IMG/VR virus record: IMGVR_UViG_3300032605_000135
Coordinates: 1-24,704 of that record
DNA: 24,704 nt
Origin: a virus
Strand: one strand, 5' to 3'
Below are positions 5,950-12,675 of the stretch, one piece after another. The translations under genes and the position numbers were made by a program. The notes beneath the pieces are model-generated. The model ran no database searches, was not told where the DNA came from, and saw nothing but the letters and a program-made list of their open reading frames with translations. Position 1 is the stretch's first letter. Every line of letters begins with the position of its first letter.

Positions 5950-7872
5950 CAATTTTCTCATCAAAATAAATTGCATTGCAGGGTCAATTACGATCCATCC
6001 GCTGTCTTTTATTGCCACAATTTCGTGTGAAATGAGCGTATTTATGAGCCTTCCTGGGTAGCTTTGAGACAGCTCATTCTCGATTGTACGGTCTGATTTG
6101 TCTGCCCAATGTACCTTAAGAAACTGTTTAAACGCCTGTTTGCTAATATAAGGAGCATCACTATATACTGGTTTACCGTAAGCGTTCCACGCCTGAATAA
6201 ATACATCTTTATAATCTAATAGTTTCTGATTTAATTTAATTTCTGGATCGGGTTCTTGTGCAGATATAACTACGCAAGTATTAGCCACCTTACCCCACTT
6301 AGTAAGCCCCATTTCTATTATATGTAAATCAAAATAGATTTCTTCACCCTTACCAGGTAAAGCCCTTTGTTTAGTAATCACTGCCTTTCTAATACCTTCT
6401 TTTTCAGCAACCTCAATCTCAGTATCAATGTGCGCTCTGATGCCGGACCAACCTCTTCCGCCTTTAGCTGCATCTTTTCCTGAATGATGAATGACCATCA
6501 CGGAAGCCACTAAAGCGTTCATGAGAAAGTCAAACCTCTGCATGATCGGCCCCATGTCCGTACCTGAATTTTCATTAGCACCTGCGCTGATTCGTGCAAG
6601 CGTATCACCAATGACCAGTTTACAAGTGGTGTTTGTTCTCTTCTCAGCATCTTTAATAAGCGCAATCACTCGATTGACGTCTACATCACCCTCATGAAAA
6701 TTAACAGGTACCTGTACGATCAAAAGATTAGGTACGACACACTCGTGATACTTCTGATAAGCCTGTACGCGCGCCTTAACAGTTTCAGGGGACTCAGTAG
6801 CCAGATAAACCACTAACCCTGCCTCAGTCAGTCGATCCATCCAAGGAACACCTCTAGCAATAGCACAGGCCATATCAATAGCAAAAAAGGTTTTACCTGA
6901 ATTGGAATCACCATAAAGAACACTGATGGTTCTACATGCAAGGACGGATTCAATCAATTCATCTGGTGGTACAAACTCTGTGGGGAGTTCATCAGCAAAC
7001 ACCGCACCCATTGCATCAAAGAGGTCTTCATCTTCTTTAATGAAGTCTTGAGAGAACGGGTCAATCGTTTGATATTTACGTTTAGCAGAACTGACTAGAT
7101 CAGGTATTTGCTTGCGCCTAGAAACCCACCGATCATCATGAATAGACTCGGAGCTATCCATAAGACCACGCAAGTGATTAACAACAGCGCCAGGATGAAG
7201 ACCGCCACCAATGAGAGAAGCAGCAAGATCCCGCAAAGAATCATGATAGACCTCTCCTGTAATGATTCTCCTGACGAGTTCTGCATGTCGTTTATCTTGC
7301 GGTACATCAACGATTTCCCCTGTGGCTTTATCAATCCTCTTATCAGTTCTAATGGCATACGCTAACGATTCAAAGCCGTTCAGCTCCCTGAGTGCGCCTT
7401 CATTTTTAATCGTGTTACCTGTTAAGGTCAGATAGCGCTCGTTAGAGTACAGCTCAACATTGAGGCCATCCCATGTACCCTTGCAACCTTGCGCTAAGGG
7501 TGTACCGATCCCAAACGCTCTAAGGCCATGCCCTGAAGGACTGATCTCAACATAAGACGCGCCTAAATGCTCCATGAGGCTGAGTGATTCTTGTGAGGGT
7601 TTACCGTTGGTAACACAGTGATCTATATCTACGCCGTTAATCCCATCACCGTTCAAGACAAAGCCAATCCCTGTATAAGCGTCTGCATCTTGATAGCGCT
7701 CAGAAAAAGCATCCATAGCCTCGTCATAACTGGCCCATGTTTCTGGGTTCGTTGAGCTGGCTTTACTGTTGAGTGTTTTTGCGTCATAAGGAATCTTTCT
7801 TCCCGTTTCATCGCGCCACACAACCCAGCGCGATAATTCCTTTAATTCTTGTGGGACTTTATTTAGGTTCAT
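5941..7872 (-). CDS. Primase-polymerase / RepA-type helicase fusion
   Basis: A 643-residue two-domain replication protein. The N-terminal 180 residues begin LKELSRWVVW and contain GVDIDHC (D82, D84) and SPSGHGLRAF (about 111-120), the acidic and histidine motifs of the phage primase/polymerase domain. A linker leads to a RecA-fold ATPase with Walker A GDSNSGKT (321-328), LVVYLATESP and the VIGDTLARISAGANENSGTD block (Walker B and sensor), followed by VMVIHHSGKD, as in hexameric RepA-like helicases. It would prime and unwind at phage replication forks. ATG 7872 follows AAGGAAGAG; an earlier GTG at 7896 is less convincing. It overlaps the regulator gene by 14 bases. Its last residues and stop come from the G/C repeat array. 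Confidence 0.9.
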   Translation of the reverse strand: MNLNKVPQELKELSRWVVWRDETGRKIPYDAKTLNSKASSTNPETWASYDEAMDAFSERYQDADAYTGIGFVLNGDGINGVDIDHCVTNGKPSQESLSLMEHLGASYVEISPSGHGLRAFGIGTPLAQGCKGTWDGLNVELYSNERYLTLTGNTIKNEGALRELNGFESLAYAIRTDKRIDKATGEIVDVPQDKRHAELVRRIITGEVYHDSLRDLAASLIGGGLHPGAVVNHLRGLMDSSESIHDDRWVSRRKQIPDLVSSAKRKYQTIDPFSQDFIKEDEDLFDAMGAVFADELPTEFVPPDELIESVLACRTISVLYGDSNSGKTFFAIDMACAIARGVPWMDRLTEAGLVVYLATESPETVKARVQAYQKYHECVVPNLLIVQVPVNFHEGDVDVNRVIALIKDAEKRTNTTCKLVIGDTLARISAGANENSGTDMGPIMQRFDFLMNALVASVMVIHHSGKDAAKGGRGWSGIRAHIDTEIEVAEKEGIRKAVITKQRALPGKGEEIYFDLHIIEMGLTKWGKVANTCVVISAQEPDPEIKLNQKLLDYKDVFIQAWNAYGKPVYSDAPYISKQAFKQFLKVHWADKSDRTIENELSQSYPGRLINTLISHEIVAIKDSGWIVIDPAMQFILMRKLSP

Positions 7873-8044
7873 TCTCTCTTCCTTCCAAATAATCACTAAT
7901 GGCTTTTACGGCTACATAAGAAGGATTAATAGTGCGCCGTTTAGCAATGTCTTTTACTGTGTTGTAGTGAAGCCCAGTTGCCTCTGAGACAAGCTTCAGC
8001 CTCCTATCTGATAAAGCGTATCTAATTTGCTCAAGCGTCATCAT
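7859..8044 (-). CDS. Small helix-turn-helix regulator (Cro-like position)
   Basis: A 61-residue protein beginning MMTLEQIRYALSDRRLKLVSEATGLHYNTVKDIAKR, a compact helix-turn-helix in which the recognition helix is HYNTVKDIAK, followed by the SYVAVKAISDYLEG helix typical of Cro/C1-like DNA-binding folds. It is the first gene of the leftward transcript and faces the rightward operon across a promoter-dense gap, so it probably regulates one or both directions. ATG 8044 (or the adjacent ATG 8041) has GAGGA at seven-base spacing; the frame extends to a TTG at 8113 but that leader runs through the promoters. No second regulator or integrase is visible. Confidence 0.82.
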   Translation of the reverse strand: MMTLEQIRYALSDRRLKLVSEATGLHYNTVKDIAKRRTINPSYVAVKAISDYLEGRENEPK

Positions 8045-8057
8045 GTGTGTGTCCTCT

Positions 8058-8086
8058 GTTATAAAATGTGAATGAAGTGTTGACAC
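8058..8086 (-). promoter_or_regulatory. Candidate leftward promoter for the regulator-primase operon
   Basis: On the minus strand GTGTCA and TATAAC are spaced by 17 bases just upstream of the regulator gene. The -35 overlaps the -35 of the rightward promoter (the two boxes are near-complements), so the two promoters lie back to back and would compete for polymerase. The -35 match is only four of six. Confidence 0.45.
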
Positions 8087-8109
8087 CATACATGAATTAG
8101 TCTTATCAT
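8080..8109 (+). promoter_or_regulatory. Rightward early promoter
   Basis: A perfect TTGACA (8080-8085) is followed after 18 bases by TATCAT (8104-8109), upstream of the recombination operon. The extended sequences AGTGTTGACA and TAGTCTTAT are repeated identically at the second promoter at 10794-10823, which supports both being real. Confidence 0.75.
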
Positions 8110-8118
8110 TCAACTGCC

Positions 8119-8147
8119 GTCACAACTTGCATCGTGCAAACCGTGAC
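8119..8147 (+). promoter_or_regulatory. 29-bp nested dyad (operator or 5' mRNA hairpin)
   Basis: Two nested perfect five-base inverted repeats are seen: GTCAC (8119-8123) with GTGAC (8143-8147), and TTGCA (8127-8131) with TGCAA (8135-8139), around the centre TCG. It starts about three bases after the expected transcription start of the rightward promoter, so it could be the binding site of the HTH regulator or a stem-loop at the extreme 5' end of the message. Confidence 0.6.
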
Positions 8148-8166
8148 ATAAATGGAGACAAGCCTG

Positions 8167-8841
8167 ATGGCTATTAATCTAAAGACAACCTCTGGGCTAC
8201 ACGCCAACGGGGTTAAGTTGCTCGTATACGGACAAGCCGGAGCCGGAAAAACTTCGCTTATACCTACCTTACCCAACCCCATTGTTCTAAGCGCCGAGGG
8301 TGGTCTGTTATCTATTGCGGATGCAGATATACCTTTTATTGAGATTAGTTCAATGATGGACCTTACAGAGGCTTATGGATGGCTAACTGAATCTAAGGAA
8401 GCAGAAGGGTATCAATCTGTAGCACTTGATTCAATCAGTGAGATTGCTGAGGTAGTGCTTAACACGGAGAAAAAACAAACAAAAGATCCTAGACAAGCTT
8501 ATGGGGCCATGCAGGAAGCCATGACCGACATCATACGTTCGTTTCGTGATTTACCGAACCGCCACGTGTACATGTCGGCCAAGTTGGATAAGTCACAGGA
8601 TGAGATGGGCCGTATTCTGTATGCACCTTCTATGCCTGGTAACAAGACGGGGCAATTGCTTCCGTACTTCTTTGATGAAGTGCTTGCACTCAGGGTTGAG
8701 AAAAATGCGGACGGTGAGTCTACTCGTGCATTGATGTGTGACTCTGACGGGCTTTGGTTAGCTAAGGACCGATCAGGAAAGCTAGACGCATGGGAAGCAC
8801 CTGACTTGGGAACGATTATTCAAAAAATTGGGGGGAAATAA
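8167..8841 (+). CDS. Sak4-like RecA-fold single-strand annealing ATPase
   Basis: A 224-residue P-loop protein of the AAA_24/Sak4 family of phage recombinases. Walker A is GQAGAGKT (residues 22-29); the Walker B strand is YQSVALDSISE (82-92); and the tail has the typical GNKTGQLLPYFFDEVLAL segment. Sak4 proteins are small RecA/Rad51 relatives that pair single-stranded DNA, generally with a phage SSB. ATG 8167 was chosen because GGAGA lies about ten bases upstream; ATG 8152 lacks a site. It is the first gene of the rightward operon, overlaps the next gene by one base (TAATG), and sits with an SSB-like DUF669 gene and a RecB-type nuclease, which together make a complete annealing module. Confidence 0.88.
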   Translation: MAINLKTTSGLHANGVKLLVYGQAGAGKTSLIPTLPNPIVLSAEGGLLSIADADIPFIEISSMMDLTEAYGWLTESKEAEGYQSVALDSISEIAEVVLNTEKKQTKDPRQAYGAMQEAMTDIIRSFRDLPNRHVYMSAKLDKSQDEMGRILYAPSMPGNKTGQLLPYFFDEVLALRVEKNADGESTRALMCDSDGLWLAKDRSGKLDAWEAPDLGTIIQKIGGK

Positions 8842-9224
8842 TGATACATAGACTAGCCACCGAATGGATTACGGCAAAGGAAGCCGAGCGGGTAGCTGTA
8901 GAAAAGCGTAGAGCTATTGAGGACCAGCTAAAGTTACATCTGAAGATACAGGAGCAAGATGAAGGGACCATCTCGCACAAAGATGATGTATACAGCATCA
9001 AGGCTGTGTGTCGCATGAACCGTAAAATTGACTCTGAAAAGCTTTTAGCAATAGCAGGTCAAAACGGCTATGCTGATCAGTTGGCTAATCTTTTTAGGTG
9101 GAAACCTGAAGTGATCCAATCAGCATGGAAATCTGCTGATCCTAAGATGATACATACACTAAGCGCCGCCATCACAATGGAACCAGGGCGTCCTTCTTTT
9201 TCAATTACAACAATAGGTGAATAA
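8841..9224 (+). CDS. Conserved phage protein of the recombination operon, function unknown
   Basis: A 127-residue protein with a long charged N-terminal helix (residues 5-40: ITAKEAERVAVEKRRAIEDQ), then a mixed region with DDVYSIKAVCR and a C-terminal LSAAITMEPGRPSFSI. I recognise it only as the sort of protein commonly found between Sak4-like and DUF669 genes. Position suggests a partner of recombination or ssDNA binding, possibly a coiled-coil adaptor; nothing catalytic is seen. The start is fixed by TAATG overlap with Sak4 and by a GGGGGA site; the next gene follows after two bases. Confidence 0.75.
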   Translation: MIHRLATEWITAKEAERVAVEKRRAIEDQLKLHLKIQEQDEGTISHKDDVYSIKAVCRMNRKIDSEKLLAIAGQNGYADQLANLFRWKPEVIQSAWKSADPKMIHTLSAAITMEPGRPSFSITTIGE

Positions 9225-9226
9225 CA

Positions 9227-9739
9227 ATGGCATTATTAAATAACGTATTTGAACTCTCATCAGTACCTGAGCGCGAAGAGCGCAATAACGACTTTACGCC
9301 AATCCCTGCCGGTTGGTACACCGCTATGATGATGCGTACTGAAATACGACCCACCAAGAAAGGTGGTGAGATGATTAATATAAGGTATGACATTACAGGC
9401 CCTGAGCATGTTGGCCGTGTTGTGTTTGGGAACATCAACATTGCTAATGACAACCCAGTAGCCGTACAAATTGGCCACGAGCAGTTAGGCCAAATTCTTA
9501 GGGCTGTTGGCTTGGACCGCTTGCGTGATACTGATGAACTGTCTGGCCACACGCTTCAGATTAAGGTTGAGGTGCGTAAGTCTGAGGGTTATCCTGATGC
9601 TAACGAAGTGCGCGGTTGGAGAGCTATTTCATCCGGCGTACCTAAGTCACCCTTTGCGGACCTCAAAAGCGATCTAGGAGCAGAACCTGCACCTAAGAAA
9701 GCGTCTACCGGTAAAGCTAACCCACCCTGGGTTAAGTAA
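9227..9739 (+). CDS. DUF669 family single-stranded DNA-binding protein
   Basis: A 170-residue protein with the DUF669 pattern: F-x-PIPAGWYTAMM (about 25-37), RPTKKGGEMINIRYDI, GRVVFGNINIAN, and a closing GWRAI before a low-complexity basic/proline tail (PKKASTGKANPP). DUF669 proteins are thought to be OB-fold SSB-like proteins that work with phage recombinases, here the Sak4-like ATPase two genes upstream. An AGGTG site precedes ATG 9227. It is the last gene before a strong terminator, so the three upstream genes may be made in larger amounts than those after it. Confidence 0.85.
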   Translation: MALLNNVFELSSVPEREERNNDFTPIPAGWYTAMMMRTEIRPTKKGGEMINIRYDITGPEHVGRVVFGNINIANDNPVAVQIGHEQLGQILRAVGLDRLRDTDELSGHTLQIKVEVRKSEGYPDANEVRGWRAISSGVPKSPFADLKSDLGAEPAPKKASTGKANPPWVK

Positions 9740-9755
9740 CGATTGTCTCCCTCTT

Positions 9756-9782
9756 GGCGGTCTTAATGGCCGCCTTTTTTTT
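9756..9782 (+). terminator. Rho-independent terminator after DUF669 gene
   Basis: GGCGG (9756-9760) pairs with CCGCC (9770-9774) around a nine-base loop, followed directly by eight T. The nuclease gene starts only 12 bases later, so termination is probably partial and sets expression of that gene. Confidence 0.85.
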
Positions 9783-9794
9783 GAGCTAAAAAAC

Positions 9795-10814
9795 ATGAAC
9801 ATTCAAACCTTAATAGATGCTCACCATGAAACTTTACGAGAACCACCGCGTAGTCACTTGGGATGCTCCACACTCGGACATCCATGCGATAGATGGTTAT
9901 GGCTGTCGTTTCGGTGGGCTGTGGTGGACAAACCCGGTGGACGAATATTGCGTCTTTTCAGAAGAGGCCAGTTGGAGGAACTACAGGCTATCAAAGACCT
10001 ATTGGCCATTGGTTGCAAATTCAGCCATGCCCAAAAGCGCGTGGAGTTCGGTTCTAACGTATCCGGTTCCCTTGATGGCATATTAGAAGGTGGTTTACCG
10101 GATCACGAGCTAAAGCGCTTTGTTGTTGAGTTCAAGACGCACAATAAAAAGTCTTTTGATGAACTAGAAAAGAAAGGAGTTGAGCTTTCAAAGATGACGC
10201 ACTGGGTCCAGATGCAAGTGTATATGTTGGGAACACAAATTACCCAAGCGCTGTATTACGCCACCTGCAAGGATGATGACCGTATCTATACCGAGATTGT
10301 CGAACTAGACACTGATAGGGCCACGTATTACGTTAATAGAGGTAAACGCATTGCCTTGTCTGATTCGATGCCTGAGCCGATTTCTAGTAACCCTAGTTGG
10401 TACGAGTGCAAGTTTTGCCCTGCATGGGAATTTTGCCATCAAAGCAAATTAACTAAAGAGGTTAATTGTCGTACCTGCGCTCACGCAACCGCCACCAAAG
10501 ATAACGAGTTTACGTGCGCTCAATTTGATAATGAACCAATGCCGGTTGAATGGCAGAGACAAGGATGCACTCAGCATGTGCTACACCCTGATCTAGTTTC
10601 TTGGCCTAGGACTGTCAGCAAGGTGCAAGGTGAAGCGGTTTATATTATTGACGGTAAAGAGGTGCGTAACGGGGAACCTGATGCTTATGTGTTTAGTAGC
10701 AAGGAATTGATTGCTGATCCCACCGCCTGTGCCAATCAAGATGATCGGGTACAAGAACTGCGAGAAAGTTTTAATGCAAAAATAATTGAAAAAAGTGTTG
10801 ACATTGATATGTAG
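9795..10814 (+). CDS. Cas4/AddB-like RecB-family exonuclease with probable 4Fe-4S cluster
   Basis: A 339-residue PD-(D/E)XK nuclease. The order is C24 (with C31) in SHLGCSTLGHPCDRWLW, GSLDG (D94), VEFKT (E112, K114), the WVQMQVYM helix (Q139, Y143), then C205-x2-C208-x5-C214. One early cysteine plus a Cx2Cx5C triplet around the nuclease core is the arrangement that holds a 4Fe-4S cluster in Cas4 and AddB. No cas1, cas2 or repeat array is present, so this is a phage recombination nuclease, not CRISPR adaptation. It would resect DNA for the Sak4-like annealing protein. Further cysteines at 225, 228, 241 and 258 look like a second metal site that the usual family does not need. The ATG has only a weak GAG site. 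Confidence 0.85.
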   Translation: MNIQTLIDAHHETLREPPRSHLGCSTLGHPCDRWLWLSFRWAVVDKPGGRILRLFRRGQLEELQAIKDLLAIGCKFSHAQKRVEFGSNVSGSLDGILEGGLPDHELKRFVVEFKTHNKKSFDELEKKGVELSKMTHWVQMQVYMLGTQITQALYYATCKDDDRIYTEIVELDTDRATYYVNRGKRIALSDSMPEPISSNPSWYECKFCPAWEFCHQSKLTKEVNCRTCAHATATKDNEFTCAQFDNEPMPVEWQRQGCTQHVLHPDLVSWPRTVSKVQGEAVYIIDGKEVRNGEPDAYVFSSKELIADPTACANQDDRVQELRESFNAKIIEKSVDIDM

Positions 10815-10826
10815 TAGTCTTATTCT
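10798..10826 (+). promoter_or_regulatory. Second copy of the early promoter, inside the end of the nuclease gene
   Basis: TTGACA (10798-10803) and TATTCT (10821-10826) are 17 bases apart. The flanking words AGTGTTGACA and TAGTCTTAT are identical to those at 8076-8106. The nuclease stop codon lies in the spacer. It would drive the cluster of small genes beginning at 10879. Confidence 0.72.
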
Positions 10827-10830
10827 TACA

Positions 10831-10869
10831 TCCAAGCCACGGGGCTAACAACAAAAACACCAACTTGGA
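10831..10869 (+). promoter_or_regulatory. Leader with inverted repeat over the ribosome binding site
   Basis: TCCAAG (10831-10836) is perfectly complementary to CTTGGA (10864-10869), which includes most of the GGAG ribosome binding site (10867-10870) of the following gene. A smaller AGCC/GGCT stem (10835-10846) competes with it. The predicted transcript start is at the edge of the left arm, so folding could limit translation. Confidence 0.45.
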
Positions 10870-10878
10870 GATAAAAAC

Positions 10879-11058
10879 ATGTTAGCAACAATTTCAGACG
10901 CAGTTCAAGAGTATGCAGAAAATGTAGGTCGCGATAATGCAAATCATCAGTGGATCTTATCTCCTTACGATTCTTGGGAAATTAATCCCTTTTATCGCGG
11001 CCCAGCCCAACCACATCCAGAAGATGATTGCTACGATTACGAGGACGATGACGAGTAA
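10879..11058 (+). CDS. Small acidic-tailed phage protein, 59 aa, function unknown
   Basis: A 59-residue frame from ATG 10879 with GGAG eight bases upstream. The centre reads HQWILSPYDSWEINPFYRGP followed by PHPEDD, and nine of the last twelve residues are Asp or Glu. It is the first gene after the second early promoter, so it should be made early and strongly. No enzyme motif is seen. Highly acidic early phage proteins sometimes mimic DNA to block restriction or other host nucleases, but here that is only a possibility. It is followed by a UNCG-type hairpin. Confidence 0.8.
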   Translation: MLATISDAVQEYAENVGRDNANHQWILSPYDSWEINPFYRGPAQPHPEDDCYDYEDDDE

Positions 11059-11079
11059 GTAAAACCCAACATTAACAAT

Positions 11080-11095
11080 GGCCCCTACGGGGGCC
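11080..11095 (+). terminator. Stable UACG-tetraloop hairpin, no U-tract
   Basis: GGCCCC (11080-11085) and GGGGCC (11090-11095) enclose the loop TACG, giving the exceptionally stable C(UACG)G form in RNA. Without following T bases it is more likely an mRNA processing or stability element, or a weak terminator, between the 59-aa gene and the rest of the small-gene cluster. Confidence 0.6.
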
Positions 11096-11117
11096 AACAC
11101 CCAACGGAGACATTACC

Positions 11118-11195
11118 ATGACCACACTACTACAAATTGCTTTTATCTTGTCTGTAATGACCTATGCGCTAGTCGGCTTTGTGCAGGGTTATTAA
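11118..11195 (+). CDS. 25-residue single-pass membrane peptide
   Basis: A 25-residue frame from ATG 11118, with GGAG at eight-base spacing. After MTTLLQ the peptide is almost wholly hydrophobic (IAFILSVMTYALVGFV) and ends QGY. It would span the inner membrane once with no soluble domain. The next ATG follows its stop by one base. Comparable phage micro-peptides modulate membrane proteins or are minor holin-like factors; no function can be given here. Confidence 0.65.
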   Translation: MTTLLQIAFILSVMTYALVGFVQGY

Positions 11196-11196
11196 G

Positions 11197-11358
11197 ATGG
11201 AGTACGAACCCATAAACATAGCAGGGCTGAAATACAAACAACCAAAACGCAATTGGTTTAACCGTATGCGCGTTAAGCTGATTGATTGGCAGATTCAGAG
11301 TTGTTACAAAAGAGCCGCTCAATTAATTGAAAAGGCCAAAAAATTGGAGGACAAATAA
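11197..11358 (+). CDS. Small basic helical protein, 53 aa, unknown
   Basis: A 53-residue, strongly basic protein starting one base after the membrane peptide stop and overlapping the next start as TAATG. It has a KQPKRNWFNRMRVKLIDWQ segment followed by a helix YKRAAQLIEKAKKLEDK; both look amphipathic. No family is recognised. The tight packing on both sides supports translation, and GGAGGACAA near its end serves as the ribosome site for the next gene. Confidence 0.7.
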   Translation: MEYEPINIAGLKYKQPKRNWFNRMRVKLIDWQIQSCYKRAAQLIEKAKKLEDK

Positions 11359-11795
11359 TGTTTAGAGACTCAAGAGTCACCATCACACCCGAAGAAGATA
11401 AAAGCTATCAAAGCCCACCTGAGCGCTTATTGTTTTGCGCGGTAATTAACTCAGCGTTAAACGATGCTCGTATGGCACCCGCTGATAAATCATTGATTGC
11501 CCGTGAAGCTATGGATTTCTTGTTAACTACGCGCTCTGATCTTTATCTAGAATTATTAGAGTTTGAACCTGAAGCGTTTAGACAAGGATTGGTACGCACC
11601 CAGCATTTAGAGTGTACGAGGCCATTAGATTACTTTGGAGAAAAGAAAGAGGGCCGAATGGCCTCAATAGAAAGCGAAAACAAAAAGCGCAGAGTGTTTC
11701 GGTACAACTACAAATTATTAAAATCTCAAATGTTTAACACACCAATCCCATTTAACATGATTTACGAAACCTCACCTTTGGTAACTAGACGATGA
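11358..11795 (+). CDS. Conserved phage protein, 145 aa, function unknown
   Basis: A soluble 145-residue protein. Residues 20-65 form a helical region (PPERLLFCAVINSALNDAR...AREAMDFLLT) that looks like a compact alpha-helical fold, then EFEPEAFRQGLVR, and the C-terminal 45 residues are very basic (ENKKRRVFRYNYKLLKSQ). The basic tail suggests nucleic acid binding. GGAGGACAA precedes ATG 11358. It ends in an ATGA overlap with the next gene. I do not recognise a named family. Confidence 0.72.
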   Translation: MFRDSRVTITPEEDKSYQSPPERLLFCAVINSALNDARMAPADKSLIAREAMDFLLTTRSDLYLELLEFEPEAFRQGLVRTQHLECTRPLDYFGEKKEGRMASIESENKKRRVFRYNYKLLKSQMFNTPIPFNMIYETSPLVTRR

Positions 11796-11980
11796 AGCAT
11801 CTCGCAGAACTTAAACCCACTTGGAAGCCCATAGAGACTGTTCCTAAAGGCACAAAAGTTTTGCTTAGACTCAAGTACGGTACAGCCATTATCGGCGTGT
11901 ATTACCCTGAGATTGGTGCAGAGTGGTGGTGCGGTTTACCCGTGTTTACAGAAGAACAAAAACAGGAGCTGAACAAATGA
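11792..11980 (+). CDS. DUF551-like small protein
   Basis: A 62-residue protein with WKPIETVPKGTKVLLRLKYGTAIIGVYY and WWCGLP. The W-x-PIE-x-x-PK...VLL pattern is that of the DUF551-type small phage and prophage proteins, beta-rich and of unknown role. Start and end are both four-base ATGA overlaps with its neighbours, so it belongs to the coupled small-gene string. Confidence 0.72.
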   Translation: MKHLAELKPTWKPIETVPKGTKVLLRLKYGTAIIGVYYPEIGAEWWCGLPVFTEEQKQELNK

Positions 11981-12162
11981 AAACATTAAATACAAAATTG
12001 ATTGTGATCTGGTTGTTGGGTGTCGGTACATTGTCTTTTTGGTTATATGACATTGCCTTTAGCGCTGATACCGTGACCGTTGATTCTAAGCATTGGCAAT
12101 GCACTGCAAGTCAACCAAAAGGAATAAATGCCGAGTGTATGCGACTGGAGAAAAAACTATGA
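11977..12162 (+). CDS. Small N-terminally anchored exported protein, 61 aa
   Basis: The start at ATG 11977 has AGGAG upstream and overlaps the previous stop. Residues 8-30 form one hydrophobic segment (LIVIWLLGVGTLSFWLYDIAF), ending in FSADT, which may be a signal-peptide cleavage region or remain as an anchor. The remaining 30 residues have two cysteines (WQC and AEC) that could form a disulphide outside the membrane. Unknown function; possibly an envelope protein made early in infection. Confidence 0.7.
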   Translation: MKTLNTKLIVIWLLGVGTLSFWLYDIAFSADTVTVDSKHWQCTASQPKGINAECMRLEKKL

Positions 12163-12395
12163 TGACAATCACTTGGAACGATAACGAATTAGACGTACAA
12201 GGCAGGATTATTAAATATTACCCAGCAACAAGAAACGCACACGCTGAAGGTGGTGATGTTGAAATAGAATTTATCTGGGCAGCACTTAAAACTTTTAACG
12301 GCGAGTATGTAAAAGTCGACATTATGCCGGTCTTAAGTGAGCGGGATTTTGAAGAAATTGAAGAGATTATTTTAGAGAGCAGAAACGATGAATAA
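12159..12395 (+). CDS. Small acidic beta-type protein, 78 aa, unknown
   Basis: From ATG 12159 (GGAG at eight bases; ATG 12162 is also possible) the protein reads MMTITWNDNELDVQGRIIKYYPA, with GGDVEIEFIWAAL in the centre and an acidic helical end (ERDFEEIEEIILES). The motif pattern resembles small phage proteins that describe a beta sheet plus one helix. No function is recognised. Overlap with the upstream stop is ATGA and with the next gene eight bases. Confidence 0.7.
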   Translation: MMTITWNDNELDVQGRIIKYYPATRNAHAEGGDVEIEFIWAALKTFNGEYVKVDIMPVLSERDFEEIEEIILESRNDE

Positions 12396-12675
12396 AAGAC
12401 ACAAACACTATGAAGTCATTGTGGCTTGGGCTGAGGGGAAGGATGTGCAGTTTAAATATTGGGATGAGAAGCAATGGCGTGATTGGGGATACACTAGCTG
12501 CCCTTCTTTTACAGTAACTTCTGAATGGCGCATCAAACCTGAACCTAAGCCGGATGTGGTGGTAGAACTTAAAGCATTTGATGGGGAAGCTTGGATTAGT
12601 CGTGACGCAAACCTTCGTCTTACCTTTTCAGGAGAGGATGGCAGACTAATTAAAGCGGAGGTGATTAATGTGTGA
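12388..12675 (+). CDS. Conserved phage small protein (YEVIVAWAEG type)
   Basis: A 95-residue protein with HYEVIVAWAEGKDVQFKYWDEKQWRDW at the start and TSEWRIKPEP in the middle. This combination recurs in small proteins of many unrelated phages and prophages (interaction-like beta domain), but I know of no assigned function. The C-terminal 40 residues are predicted beta strands. It is a member of the coupled string and overlaps the next gene by eight bases. Confidence 0.75.
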   Translation: MNKRHKHYEVIVAWAEGKDVQFKYWDEKQWRDWGYTSCPSFTVTSEWRIKPEPKPDVVVELKAFDGEAWISRDANLRLTFSGEDGRLIKAEVINV

